This document shows, one piece after another, positions 1 to 8,041 of a stretch of DNA of 32,575 nt. Every line of letters starts with the position of its first letter. Position 1 is the first letter of the stretch. The stretch is from positions 1 to 32,575 of the forward strand of contig JAWVFI010000027.1 in NCBI GenBank assembly GCA_033856235.1, read 5' to 3'. The translations under genes were made by a program, and so were the position numbers. The notes beneath the pieces were generated by a model. That model was not told the origin of the DNA. It did not search any database and saw nothing but the letters and a program-made list of their open reading frames with translations. Origin of the DNA: DASXRU01 sp033856235. GTDB taxonomy: Bacteria > Acidobacteriota > Blastocatellia > Pyrinomonadales > Pyrinomonadaceae.

Positions 1-839
1 TTCTTGCATAGTAAGTAATTGAAAGAAGAATCGCGGGCTGCCTGCAACGCGAGATCAACTTCACCGCGCTCGAACAGGCCCATCACCCCGACATAATCCC
101 CCACGACGGCGAAGCCATGTTCCCGCAGCAGGCTCAGCAGATAGTCGCGACTAAACGGAGACTCCAGGGTTTGATACTGGCGCATGACGCCGCGCAGTTC
201 CTCTTCCGTAGCCGAACCCGCACGCGGCCACTCGCCTTCCAGAACGAACAGGAGGCCACCGTAGTCGAGCATGGAGTTCAAATTCACGAACACCGAGTGC
301 TCGTCTTCGAAATGATGCAGCGCGTCATAACAAATCACGGCGGCGAAGGTTTCCGGCAGCGGTGCGATCTCAATATCGTGGACGAAAAATTGATAGCGTA
401 AATTAGTGTCATCATCCACGCGATAGGGAACTCGCTGCAAACGTTCGCGCGCCAGGTCGATCAGCGCCGGGCTAATGTCGATGCCGGTGACGTCATATCC
501 AAAGCGCGCAAAGTATTCGCACAACCATCCTGAGCCACAGCCGACATCGAGGATGCGGGCCCCGGGTGGCAGACTAAGGGCGACGGCCATGTTCGCAAAG
601 TCGCAGAAGTGCCGGTGCGTGTCGGCGTCGGGACCCTCGCCTTCATATTTTTCCGAATGCCGGTGGGCCAGGTTATAGAAAGGTTTGGTCAGCAGATGGT
701 GGCGATCGCTGGGCGCGAGCTTGTCGGCATAGTCGATAGCGCCGCGTTTGTAGTCGATGCCGTCAACCTTGCGAAAACGTCGGCGCGAGTCATCCGCGCC
801 ATCGCCTTCAGGTCGATCATCTGCTGGTGATTTGGTCAT
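1..839 (-). CDS. Class I SAM-dependent methyltransferase, partial at the left edge
   Basis: The reading frame opens with ATG at 839 and stays open to base 1, giving at least 279 residues; the C-terminus lies outside the window. Motif I, ILDVGCGSG, is at residues 96-104, followed by an acidic ribose-binding residue in GIDIS (D121) and a motif IV-like stretch ICYDALHHFED. This is the usual Rossmann fold of a class I methyltransferase. The HHF/ALHHF type is common among sugar and lipid methyltransferases in polysaccharide loci, so a role in modifying a surface glycan is an inference from the neighbours. The first 45 residues are charged and probably disordered. There is no strong ribosome binding site ahead of 839; only an A-rich AAAAAG lies next to the ATG. 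The acceptor substrate cannot be read from sequence. Confidence 0.85.
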   Translation of the reverse strand, partial: MTKSPADDRPEGDGADDSRRRFRKVDGIDYKRGAIDYADKLAPSDRHHLLTKPFYNLAHRHSEKYEGEGPDADTHRHFCDFANMAVALSLPPGARILDVGCGSGWLCEYFARFGYDVTGIDISPALIDLARERLQRVPYRVDDDTNLRYQFFVHDIEIAPLPETFAAVICYDALHHFEDEHSVFVNLNSMLDYGGLLFVLEGEWPRAGSATEEELRGVMRQYQTLESPFSRDYLLSLLREHGFAVVGDYVGVMGLFERGEVDLALQAARDSSFNYLLCK

Positions 840-859
840 CTTTTTCTGGTTCTGCGTAA

Positions 860-979
860 GAGCGGGGGTAAACCCGCCTTCATGACTGCAAGTAGTCAGC
901 TTTGAATTGCTCGCGAGGCCTTCCCGGATCCACAGCCAACTGGGAATTCCTGCAGTCAGGAAGATGGTCTGCACTGCTC
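860..979. repeat. Palindromic intergenic repeat, family A copy 1 (right arm decayed)
   Basis: Left arm 860-894 begins GAGCGGGGGTAAACCCGCC and ends TGACTGCAAGTAG. The probable right arm at 949-979 contains CTGCAGTCAGGAAG but has lost the matching GGGTTTACCCCC block. The left arm is nearly identical to the arms at 5077-5113 and, in reverse complement, at 5141-5181. It sits between the starts/ends of two minus-strand genes, just upstream of the methyltransferase start. Confidence 0.75.
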
Positions 980-988
980 CGCCCCGAG

Positions 989-3001
989 TCAACGAAGCTC
1001 AACACTAGCAGCGTCGGGCGCAATCTTCATTACCGCATAGAGGTCATTCCGTTGGCCTGTGCGTTCCTGGGCTTCACGCGGACTGGGCGGAAAACTCTTG
1101 ATGAATTTCAGACGCCCGCTGGCCACTCCGCGTTTAAAGAAATCTTCAAGTTCAGTCCGCGTTTCCACCCCAATCAGTGAATTATGGACCGCAATGTAGG
1201 ACACCTTATTAGTTTCCAGTAGATCCAGAAACTGATCTGTAATCGGTTCGGAATTGCTGAGCTGCCTGATTTCGCGCTGCAACGCGGGCACGAAGCTGTA
1301 GCTGCCATTCACTATCGGGTGGCCATGATCAGCGGCGCGCAGCATGTAGACGTGATCACTGTCGCCAATCGGCAACTCAAGAATGCCGCCGGACATTTTT
1401 TGGTGCTTCAGAAACAGCGTGAGCTCATCGGGATTGATTTCGCCACGCATCATTTTTAGCGGCGCTGCATGTAACTCGAAAAGTATTGCTACTACCAGCA
1501 CGCCGTAGGTGGCCGCCCTCCCGAACTGCGGCCAGCGTCCCGTCATCGCTTCCGCCAATCTTTTGGCGCCGAGGCCGGCCAGCAGCGCCAGCCCCACATA
1601 GCAGATCATGCCCCAGCGGGTGGCCACGCGCATGCCTTTGAACACTGGAATGAATTCGTAGAGAAACCGATAGAAAAAGAAGTTCAGCCCAAACGAGCCC
1701 GCGAACCCGATGATGGTCCATACAAGGGCATGGCCGAACAATTCCGAACGTCGCGGCGAACGAACTGTTTCCGCCAGGTTACGATCGCCGCTCAACGCTG
1801 TTCTCACGACGCTCGGATAGGCAATCAGGCACCGCGTTACCAACACCAGCAGCAGAACAAAGAGCGCGTGATCAGGTTCCTTCGCGGTCATCAACGTCAT
1901 CCCGAAGGGCCGCAAGCGAAAAACATTGAACCCCAGGGTCAGGATCACTACGACCCCGGCAAGCACCGCCGCCCCATCCAGCGCCGCCAGCATTATCCAT
2001 TTTCGCGATGATGTTTCCGGCGGCTCGTCGCGGCGTATTGCTCCCGGCTTTGCGATCAGAAATGCGGCCAGGGCCAGCAGCGGCGCCAACAGTCCGGGAA
2101 AGAGCACCATCTCCGTATCGAGTCCGGCGGCGCCAAACCCGCGCCAGACTTTGGTGCGCTCGTCGGAGGTTAACCAGTTAATCGGGCGCGCTGAGTAGTG
2201 CATCACTTCCTCAGCACTCCGGCTAAACCCATGTTCTGCCGCCACCCGCCGCAACGGCAACAGGAAGGGAAGCAACAGCAGGCACGCCCCGGCCAGCGTG
2301 ATGCCGGCCCGCAACCAAAACTTCCGATCCTTCCAGGCGCTGTATCGCGTCAATAACATCGATCCGGAAATTGTTAGCGGCAGAATAGTCAGGATCAACC
2401 AGGTCGTACACGTCAGCCCATTCATGAGAAACGCGAATCCCAACCAAACGGCGCGCGGCCAACTGCGACGACGCGCGAAAAGCACCAGGGCTTCGAACAC
2501 GAGGGGGATCCATCCGGCAAATATCAGATGAAGATGCGAGAGGTGATGAAAGCGAAAGGGAAGAAAGGCAATGATGATTCCCGCGACCCATGCAATGCCG
2601 CGGGACCCGGACAAAGTCCGCGCCAACCGGAAGGTCGCATAACCGGTAAAGGGAAAACTGAGAAACGCCGCGAGGCTATAAACCGTGAGCGGCCGAACGC
2701 CCAACGCAAACAACGGGAAGAAGATTAAGCTGACACCATAATCAAATTCTCCGAAAGCCAATGTGTAGCGATAGGGATAGAAAAACGTGGCATGAAACAG
2801 GTTGAGCGGATCATGAAAAGTTTGATGATAGTCCCACCACATCAGGTAAGAGATCGCGTACGGATCGCCCGCGTCGGGCACCGCATCGCGCAGATGCAGC
2901 ACCCAGGGCCAGGTCATAATGGCAGTCAAGCCGATGAATGCAAGAAAGATCAGAAACTCGCGCAGCAGGGGTTGGCGAACATTCGTGGCAGGAAACTTCA
3001 T
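989..3001 (-). CDS. Polytopic membrane protein, GT-C glycosyltransferase-like
   Basis: About 670 residues from ATG at 3001. A TTG at 3082 would add 27 residues, but these do not look like part of the family, and a membrane segment follows directly after the ATG. There are roughly a dozen hydrophobic segments, then a soluble C-terminal part of about 150 residues. The first extracytoplasmic loop carries DAGDPYAISYLMWW and FYPYRYTLAFGEFDYG, corresponding to the GNDW..MVWNLWF and YYPVGANLTHHTL loops of the proteins at 17042 and 19322. FKGMRVATRWG corresponds to their FDMGRTPVRF. It therefore belongs to the same broad family but lacks the extra beta-rich module at their C-termini. By analogy with GT-C enzymes it would move a sugar from a polyprenyl-phosphate donor on the periplasmic face. 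Donor and acceptor are unknown, and no catalytic residue is proven. Confidence 0.82.
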   Translation of the reverse strand: MKFPATNVRQPLLREFLIFLAFIGLTAIMTWPWVLHLRDAVPDAGDPYAISYLMWWDYHQTFHDPLNLFHATFFYPYRYTLAFGEFDYGVSLIFFPLFALGVRPLTVYSLAAFLSFPFTGYATFRLARTLSGSRGIAWVAGIIIAFLPFRFHHLSHLHLIFAGWIPLVFEALVLFARRRSWPRAVWLGFAFLMNGLTCTTWLILTILPLTISGSMLLTRYSAWKDRKFWLRAGITLAGACLLLLPFLLPLRRVAAEHGFSRSAEEVMHYSARPINWLTSDERTKVWRGFGAAGLDTEMVLFPGLLAPLLALAAFLIAKPGAIRRDEPPETSSRKWIMLAALDGAAVLAGVVVILTLGFNVFRLRPFGMTLMTAKEPDHALFVLLLVLVTRCLIAYPSVVRTALSGDRNLAETVRSPRRSELFGHALVWTIIGFAGSFGLNFFFYRFLYEFIPVFKGMRVATRWGMICYVGLALLAGLGAKRLAEAMTGRWPQFGRAATYGVLVVAILFELHAAPLKMMRGEINPDELTLFLKHQKMSGGILELPIGDSDHVYMLRAADHGHPIVNGSYSFVPALQREIRQLSNSEPITDQFLDLLETNKVSYIAVHNSLIGVETRTELEDFFKRGVASGRLKFIKSFPPSPREAQERTGQRNDLYAVMKIAPDAASVELR

Positions 3002-3199
3002 TGACAGCGATTCAGGTGGATTCCGAGCGAAGCCTTTGGTAAGTGCCGTCGCAGGATAGTTTAATCCCCAGCCAGGCAGCAAGCGGGTATTTGTAGGATC
3101 GGCATTCCTGCCTGTCCTTTTTGGCCAACGCGTTCCTTAGATATCCTGGTCTATAATGCGCCACGATCGAATCTCAAGAGAACGCGGACGCGTTGCGCA

Positions 3200-3282
3200 A
3201 AAACTCCTATTTCGTGTTCTTTAGTGTGCCTAGTGTGTTCGTGAACCGTATGATTCCGGTTCTGCAGCATAGGATTCACGAA
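3200..3282 (+). repeat. Intergenic repeat family B, copy 1
   Basis: This stretch starts AAACTCCTATTTCGTG, continues TCTTTAGTGTGC and TAGTGTG, and ends with an imperfect hairpin (TTCGTGAACCGTATG against CATAGGATTCACGAA). It matches, in reverse orientation, 16926-17010 along about 80 nt. It lies in the 342-nt gap between divergent genes (3002-3343). Apart from this repeat and a strong purine-rich Shine-Dalgarno-like run at 3303-3313, nothing else was recognised in that gap. Confidence 0.75.
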
Positions 3283-3343
3283 ATTCACGAAGTGATACTA
3301 ATAAAAGGAGGAGTACATCTCCGCTAAATCCGGCGATAAAGGC

Positions 3344-5068
3344 ATGCCATCAATTTTCCGTCGTTATCCGGCGGAGTCGATCTGTGGCGTCATCCTCTTC
3401 CTGATGGCGCTGAATCTGTGTTCCCTCGCGGCCACCAAAACGATTACCAACGATGAGGTGGTACACATTCCGCCGGGTTACCACTATTGGACCGCGCGGG
3501 ATTTTCGCCTCAACCCCGAACACCCCAGCCTAATGAAGCTGTGGGCCACGCTGCCGCTCCTGTTAATAAAGCCTGAGCGCGGTATGACCGAAGCAAGCGT
3601 CAACCAGGACTGGGGCGAGCGCACGCTCAGCACCTCAGTGAATTTCTGGCAGGTGAATCGCGCGCATTACAAGGAGATGTCTTTCTGGGCGCGCCTGCCG
3701 ATGATCGCGATAACGCTGGCGTTGGGTGTGCTGATTTTTGTTTATGGACGGCAACTGTTTGGGAGTCGGGCCGCGGTGTTCGCCGTCGCTTTGTATAGTC
3801 TGGAACCAACCATGCTGGGCCATGGATGGATTGTGCATACCGACATCGCCGGGGCATTAGGCTATCTGCTTTTCTTTTTTGTGCTGCAGCATTTTTGCCG
3901 GGCGCCGACGCTTCGCCGCAGCGTTTATTTCGGCTTGGCCACCGGCTTCGCGCTTTTGACTAAGTTCTCGCTGATCATCATCGTTCCCGTATTTTTTGCT
4001 GCCCTGGCTTATGCGGTCTGGCGCGGATCAGGGCCCACCCAATCGCGCCGGCGGATCCTTCTTCAATGTGCCCTGGCGGTCGCCCTTGTTGTAATTGCGA
4101 TCAACGCTGCCTATTTTTTTCGCCATCCAATCCTCGCGCCGCAGGATGCCGCGTTTATCAAAGGGACAATACATTTGCTTTCGCCGCGGGCAATCGTTGG
4201 CATCAGGTTTTTAATGACAGTGCTTCCCACTTATTACGTGTTTGGGCTGTATACCGTAGTGATTCATAACCGGCTTGGCCATCCGTCTTACTTACTTGGT
4301 CAGCACGGCAATATGGGGTGGTGGTACTACTTCCCGGTCGCCTTTGCGCTCAAAACCTCGCTGCCGTTTCTGTTCACCTCGGTCGGCGCACTCATCTGGT
4401 CGTTGTGGCGCGTAGTTGCAAAGCGTGAGCGACAGTTTCTGGGACTGTTACTGCCCACGGCGCTATATCTCGCAATATCGATGACTGGCCACATCAACAT
4501 TGGCGTCAGGCATATTGCGCCGGTTTTCCCCTTCCTGTTCTTGCTGGGAGGGGCGGGCCTTGATCGGTTGTTGCAGGCCGAGCGACGGGCGAAACTCGCA
4601 CGGGTTTTGGTTGTTGTTTTGCTCGGCTGGATGGTCTTGGATACGGTGCGTGCCTATCCCGACTACATGTCGTTTACGAATCAACTCACTCTCGGCCGGC
4701 CGGGATGGGAGGTGCTCTCAGATTCAAATGTCGAATGGGGCCAGGATGTAGGTGCGTTGGCCCGCTATCTAAAACAGCACGGGGAGAGGCAAGTGTGCGG
4801 CGCATTGTCGGGAGGTTGGGCGACCCTGGAAATGTACGGAGTCCAGTTGGTGGACTTTGCCCCGACAGATCCAAGACTTTCCCGTACCCGATACGTCGCG
4901 GTGGGCGCCGGTTTTTTGAATGGCTCAACTGTGCCCGGAGGCTTGCGGGATGAAAATGACGAGGTCCTTAGTGAAGAGCAACGGCGTGACTTCTTTGCCG
5001 TTTACCGAACTGCGGCGCCGGAAGCGGTTTTCGGAAACTCAATTTATCTTTATCGAGTGAAGGACTAA
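3344..5068 (+). CDS. GT39 / PMT-family (ArnT-like) membrane glycosyltransferase
   Basis: 574 residues. The first loop has the hallmark of dolichyl-phosphate-mannose-protein mannosyltransferase relatives: TNDEVVHIPPGYHYW with D37-E38, then LNPEHPSLMK at residues 56-65. The acidic pair right after the first membrane helix is the proposed catalytic site in GT-C enzymes that use polyprenyl-phosphate sugars. About ten further hydrophobic segments follow, then a soluble tail with the family block SDSNVEWGQDVGALARYL near residue 460. The product is expected to glycosylate a protein, lipid or glycan on the outer face of the inner membrane. The ATG at 3344 has only AAAGG one base upstream, while a much better AAAGGAGGAG lies about 30 nt further up (see findings). 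It ends 128 nt before a convergent gene, with a palindrome in the gap. Confidence 0.88.
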   Translation: MPSIFRRYPAESICGVILFLMALNLCSLAATKTITNDEVVHIPPGYHYWTARDFRLNPEHPSLMKLWATLPLLLIKPERGMTEASVNQDWGERTLSTSVNFWQVNRAHYKEMSFWARLPMIAITLALGVLIFVYGRQLFGSRAAVFAVALYSLEPTMLGHGWIVHTDIAGALGYLLFFFVLQHFCRAPTLRRSVYFGLATGFALLTKFSLIIIVPVFFAALAYAVWRGSGPTQSRRRILLQCALAVALVVIAINAAYFFRHPILAPQDAAFIKGTIHLLSPRAIVGIRFLMTVLPTYYVFGLYTVVIHNRLGHPSYLLGQHGNMGWWYYFPVAFALKTSLPFLFTSVGALIWSLWRVVAKRERQFLGLLLPTALYLAISMTGHINIGVRHIAPVFPFLFLLGGAGLDRLLQAERRAKLARVLVVVLLGWMVLDTVRAYPDYMSFTNQLTLGRPGWEVLSDSNVEWGQDVGALARYLKQHGERQVCGALSGGWATLEMYGVQLVDFAPTDPRLSRTRYVAVGAGFLNGSTVPGGLRDENDEVLSEEQRRDFFAVYRTAAPEAVFGNSIYLYRVKD

Positions 5069-5076
5069 AGGATCAA

Positions 5077-5182
5077 AGGAGCGGGGGTAAACCCGCCTTC
5101 CTGACTGCAGGTAACTTGAGTTGAGTCTGCTATTCAACGCTACCTACTTGCAGTAAGGAAGGCGGGTTTACCCCCGCTCTTC
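5077..5182. repeat. Palindromic intergenic repeat, family A copy 2 (near-perfect)
   Basis: Left arm 5077-5113 and right arm 5141-5181 pair along about 35 nt; the loop is about 27 nt. The core is GAGCGGGGGTAAACCCGCC and its reverse complement. It fills the gap between two convergent genes, so it could act as a two-way transcription stop, although there is no clear U-tract. The same family recurs at 860 and 22940. Confidence 0.9.
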
Positions 5183-5196
5183 TTCTAAGCTCCTAA

Positions 5197-5901
5197 TTAC
5201 TTGCTGGCTGCTGCCGGCGTTCCCTGAGGAACTTCTTTCGGTCCTTTGGCGATGGCGGCATTGAGCAATGCCACGATGTCCTGGTGCTTCTGTGAGGTCG
5301 CTAAACTCAGCGGAGTCTGTCCGTCGGCTTTCTTGATATTGGGGTTGGCGCCTTTTTCCAACAGCAGCTTTACCACATCTGTTTTGCCGTTCCATGACGC
5401 TTCCGTCAGCGCCGATTGTCCATGCACGTCCAGACCGTTGACCGGCGTGCCCTTATCCATCAAGTCCTTCGCTGCCTTCGCGTCGCCTTTGCTCGCAGCT
5501 TCGACCAGCATCGTGACGCTCTTAAAAAGATCGGCGATGTCCTTGTGGCCGGCGCCCAGCGTCGTCACGGTTTCCCCGTCCTTCTTTTTCGCGCTAATGT
5601 CGGCGCCGTAATCGAGCAGGACTTTTACGGTATCGATATGTCCGGCAAACGCGGCTTCCATTATCGGTGTGTTCTGATCGGCGCCGCGCATGTTTACGTC
5701 CACGCCTTTTTCCAACCAGCCTTTTACGGCAGCGGTGTTACCGTGCGCAGCCTCTTCCAGCATCGCGGTCTCGGCGCGCGTAAGTTGGGGTTTGTTCTCC
5801 CCCGGTTTGGCGCCCGGAGCGGCAGGTTCGGTGCTGTCCTGGCAACCGGCAAAACTGATCGCGCTGATAAGTAGTAAGGTTAATAACAGTAGGCGTGGCA
5901 T
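5197..5901 (-). CDS. Ankyrin-repeat lipoprotein
   Basis: 234 residues. A hydrophobic leader of about 19 residues ends in SFAGC, giving a lipobox cysteine at C20 (Phe at -3 is tolerated but not typical). A proline/charged linker follows, then ankyrin units: ETAMLEEAAHGNTAAVKGWL, QNTPIMEAAFAGHIDTVKVL, a degenerate unit, MLVEAASKGDAKAAKDLM, and QSALTEASWNGKTDVVKLLL, with a last partial unit DGQTPLSLATSQKHQDIVAL. The protein is probably a periplasm-facing or outer-membrane-anchored binding protein; the partner is unknown. AGAGAGGGAAAG lies just upstream of the ATG at 5901 and is a fair ribosome binding site. It is convergent with the GT39 gene and divergent from the membrane protein at 6016. The 114-nt gap between those starts shows nothing distinctive. 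Confidence 0.9.
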   Translation of the reverse strand: MPRLLLLTLLLISAISFAGCQDSTEPAAPGAKPGENKPQLTRAETAMLEEAAHGNTAAVKGWLEKGVDVNMRGADQNTPIMEAAFAGHIDTVKVLLDYGADISAKKKDGETVTTLGAGHKDIADLFKSVTMLVEAASKGDAKAAKDLMDKGTPVNGLDVHGQSALTEASWNGKTDVVKLLLEKGANPNIKKADGQTPLSLATSQKHQDIVALLNAAIAKGPKEVPQGTPAAASK

Positions 5902-6015
5902 TTTCTTTCCCTCTCTGAATCAGACTTGGCGGCGGAATGTATCACACCTTCAACCTCTCGGGTAAGTTGTAATTGGTTCGTTTGTCGCGAGATGATGCTG
6001 CGACTTTGACGTGAA

Positions 6016-7722
6016 ATGAAACTGGAACCCCGAAAATTGTTGGAACGATTGTTGGGTTGCGGCTGGTTGTTTGCGCTGGGACTGGCCCTCGCAATTTCTG
6101 CGCTCAATACTGATCGGCAGGCCCGTCAGGTTGCGGAATATCCTTGTTGTTGCGATCCATTTGGATACCTGCAAATGGCCCAGGACATTCGGCGGGCAAC
6201 CAAAGAGGGAACTTGTCCGGAATTCACAGTTGAGTCGGCCCATACCCGATTGCTAATTGAATTCATGAAGTCACGTCAGGTCCCGGTTCATCTCTGGGAC
6301 GACATGGTGGGACCGCTTGCGTACCGTTACTTTCCAAAGAGCAACAAGGTCAGCGTGCGCTATCCGCCGGGAACTGGGCTAGTGCTGGCGCTGTTCCCGC
6401 AGGATCGGGCGCTGCATGGTCTGGACCGGTTCGTGGTTATCACCTTCCTCGCCGGCGGTTTGTTAATCCTGATCGTTGCCGTCGTGAGGCGGGCCTGGCT
6501 GTCGGCGGGCCTGGTGGTTTTGGCGCTGCAACTTGGTTTGGAAATCCTCGGGAAGATCGATAACTCCAGCTTTTCAATTAACGCGATGTTAGCGCCGCTC
6601 CTGTTGGCGGGTCTTTGCTTGTTTGGCGCCGGCAATAGAAAGGTTGCGAAGAAGTCCTGGTACCTCGCCTGGCTGCTGACGCTGCTTGCCGGGCTCTTCT
6701 TTGGTTTTGCAATACTGGTGCGATTGCCTGTGGTTCTGTTGTTGCCGGGGCTCCTGCTGATGTTGTGGCCGGCTAAACTTCGCGAGTGGCGGCAGGGTGG
6801 TTTGTGGCCTTTCACCTTCGGCGTGGCGGTCACTGCGGTGTTGCCTCAGGCGATTCATCAAAGCCGTTTGGCGGGCGCGTGGTACCTGTCAACTTACACT
6901 CCCGTTGATACCGGCCGGCCGCGTTGGCAATATTTTTGGCCTAACTTATCCAGTTACTTTGGCCAGGGGCGCTCCGGAAGTGAGAGTTGGATACTGCTGA
7001 TTATCTGCGTCGGTATCGCGGGTTTGTTACTGTGGTTGCGTGATCGCGAGAGAGTTGCTTCAGCGACTGATGTCAGTGACGCGGAATCAACATCGTTTCT
7101 TCCCGAGGTTGGTTGGGTTCGTCTGCTAGTCGCGACCGGCGTCACGTGGGGCTTGCCGGTGGCATACTTTCTAACCCATCAATATGTGCAGGCTTATTAT
7201 TTGGCCCCGTCAGCGTTTGGGAGTGCCCTGTTGCTCGGCCTGGGCGCGATGGCAATTGAAGTGCGTAAACCGGTAAGGGAAAAACTGCAAGGGCGACGCG
7301 CGAGCAGGGCGCTGCAACTCATGGGTTTGGCGCTGGCGTTGACGCCGGGAGTGGTCGCCATCCAACGCGCGTGGTCCAATTACGAACGGCCTTCAGCTGA
7401 GCGCCGGGCACCGCGCTTCGTCTTGCCGGCGGAGCTGGCGAATGAACACGCGTGGATTTGGGCCGACGATATGAGCGGCACGCTCTGGTACTATGCGCGC
7501 AAACCCGCGCACAAGATCAACTCTACTGACAAAGAAACGCGGGGAATGGTTTACGAGTTTGTGAACCAACGGGCCGAGCCTCAATACCTGATCGGCGATG
7601 ATCCGGCGATGAAGCTGGTGGAAAAAGAGATTGTAGAACTCGGCGGCACACTGGAGTTGAGAGGCGAAGTGGACGGCCGTTCTTACTACCTGGTTCGTTG
7701 GCCGGCCAGGGAAGGTAGTTAA
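6016..7722 (+). CDS. Polytopic membrane protein, probable GT-C glycosyltransferase
   Basis: 568 residues. After one N-terminal membrane helix, the first loop reads AEYPCCCDPFGYLQMAQDIR, with a triple cysteine (C44-C46) directly before D47. D..GY..MA is the usual position of the GT-C catalytic aspartate. A YPPG motif follows at residues 116-119, as in many GT-C proteins and in the next gene at 8042. Seven or more further hydrophobic segments follow, and the last 120 residues are soluble (from about ERPSAERRAPRF). No named family is recognised with certainty. The likely role is sugar transfer from a lipid-linked donor; this is an inference from topology and from the D/PPG pattern. The adjacent cysteines are unusual for a periplasmic loop. 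Confidence 0.82.
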   Translation: MKLEPRKLLERLLGCGWLFALGLALAISALNTDRQARQVAEYPCCCDPFGYLQMAQDIRRATKEGTCPEFTVESAHTRLLIEFMKSRQVPVHLWDDMVGPLAYRYFPKSNKVSVRYPPGTGLVLALFPQDRALHGLDRFVVITFLAGGLLILIVAVVRRAWLSAGLVVLALQLGLEILGKIDNSSFSINAMLAPLLLAGLCLFGAGNRKVAKKSWYLAWLLTLLAGLFFGFAILVRLPVVLLLPGLLLMLWPAKLREWRQGGLWPFTFGVAVTAVLPQAIHQSRLAGAWYLSTYTPVDTGRPRWQYFWPNLSSYFGQGRSGSESWILLIICVGIAGLLLWLRDRERVASATDVSDAESTSFLPEVGWVRLLVATGVTWGLPVAYFLTHQYVQAYYLAPSAFGSALLLGLGAMAIEVRKPVREKLQGRRASRALQLMGLALALTPGVVAIQRAWSNYERPSAERRAPRFVLPAELANEHAWIWADDMSGTLWYYARKPAHKINSTDKETRGMVYEFVNQRAEPQYLIGDDPAMKLVEKEIVELGGTLELRGEVDGRSYYLVRWPAREGS

Positions 7723-7779
7723 CATTCAGGTTGATGTCTTCGCCCGTTCTCATGAGTCTCTTACTCTTAGACGAAGAAG

Positions 7780-7931
7780 AACGGCTTTGCCGTCTGATGT
7801 CCGGAAAGGCTCTGGCTTTCCGGAGGGGCCCCAATCCTTGTGAGGCGATGCCTTTGGTGAGGCGCAGCCTCAGACTAGTTAGTCCCGACGGAAGGGCGAA
7901 GCCTTTCCGCACATCAGGCGGCAGAGCCGTT
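7780..7931. repeat. Long inverted repeat with nested hairpins (family C)
   Basis: Arms 7780-7811 and 7900-7931 are 32 nt each and pair with few mismatches (AACGGCTTTGCCGTCTGATG against its near reverse complement). Inside are two further hairpins: CCGGAAAG/CTTTCCGG at 7801-7823 and TGAGGC/GCCTCA at 7858-7872. The first inner hairpin uses bases that also belong to the outer left arm, so the two folds exclude each other. The element occupies about half of the 319-nt gap 7723-8041. Nothing else was recognised there; an open frame of about 90 codons across it only reflects the palindrome. Confidence 0.85.
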
Positions 7932-8041
7932 AAAACCCTCCAAGCCCTGAGCGTGCGAAGACACATGAACGACTACTCCCGTGCGCGTAAGGATTTTAGA
8001 GCACTACGTTAGCTCGCCACGCTGGATGGTTTCCAAAACCG

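Noticed and set aside
3002..3082. TTG start extending the GT-C protein at 989-3001 by 27 residues
   Set aside because: The added residues show no family feature, and the ATG at 3001 directly precedes the first membrane segment.
5077..5182. Ordinary rho-independent terminator
   Set aside because: The stem is far longer than usual and lacks a U-tract; a termination role is possible but the simple label does not fit.
7731..8012. 93-codon reading frame in the gap before the GT-C gene
   Set aside because: It runs through the family C palindrome; its composition follows the repeat and it has no ribosome binding site or family feature.
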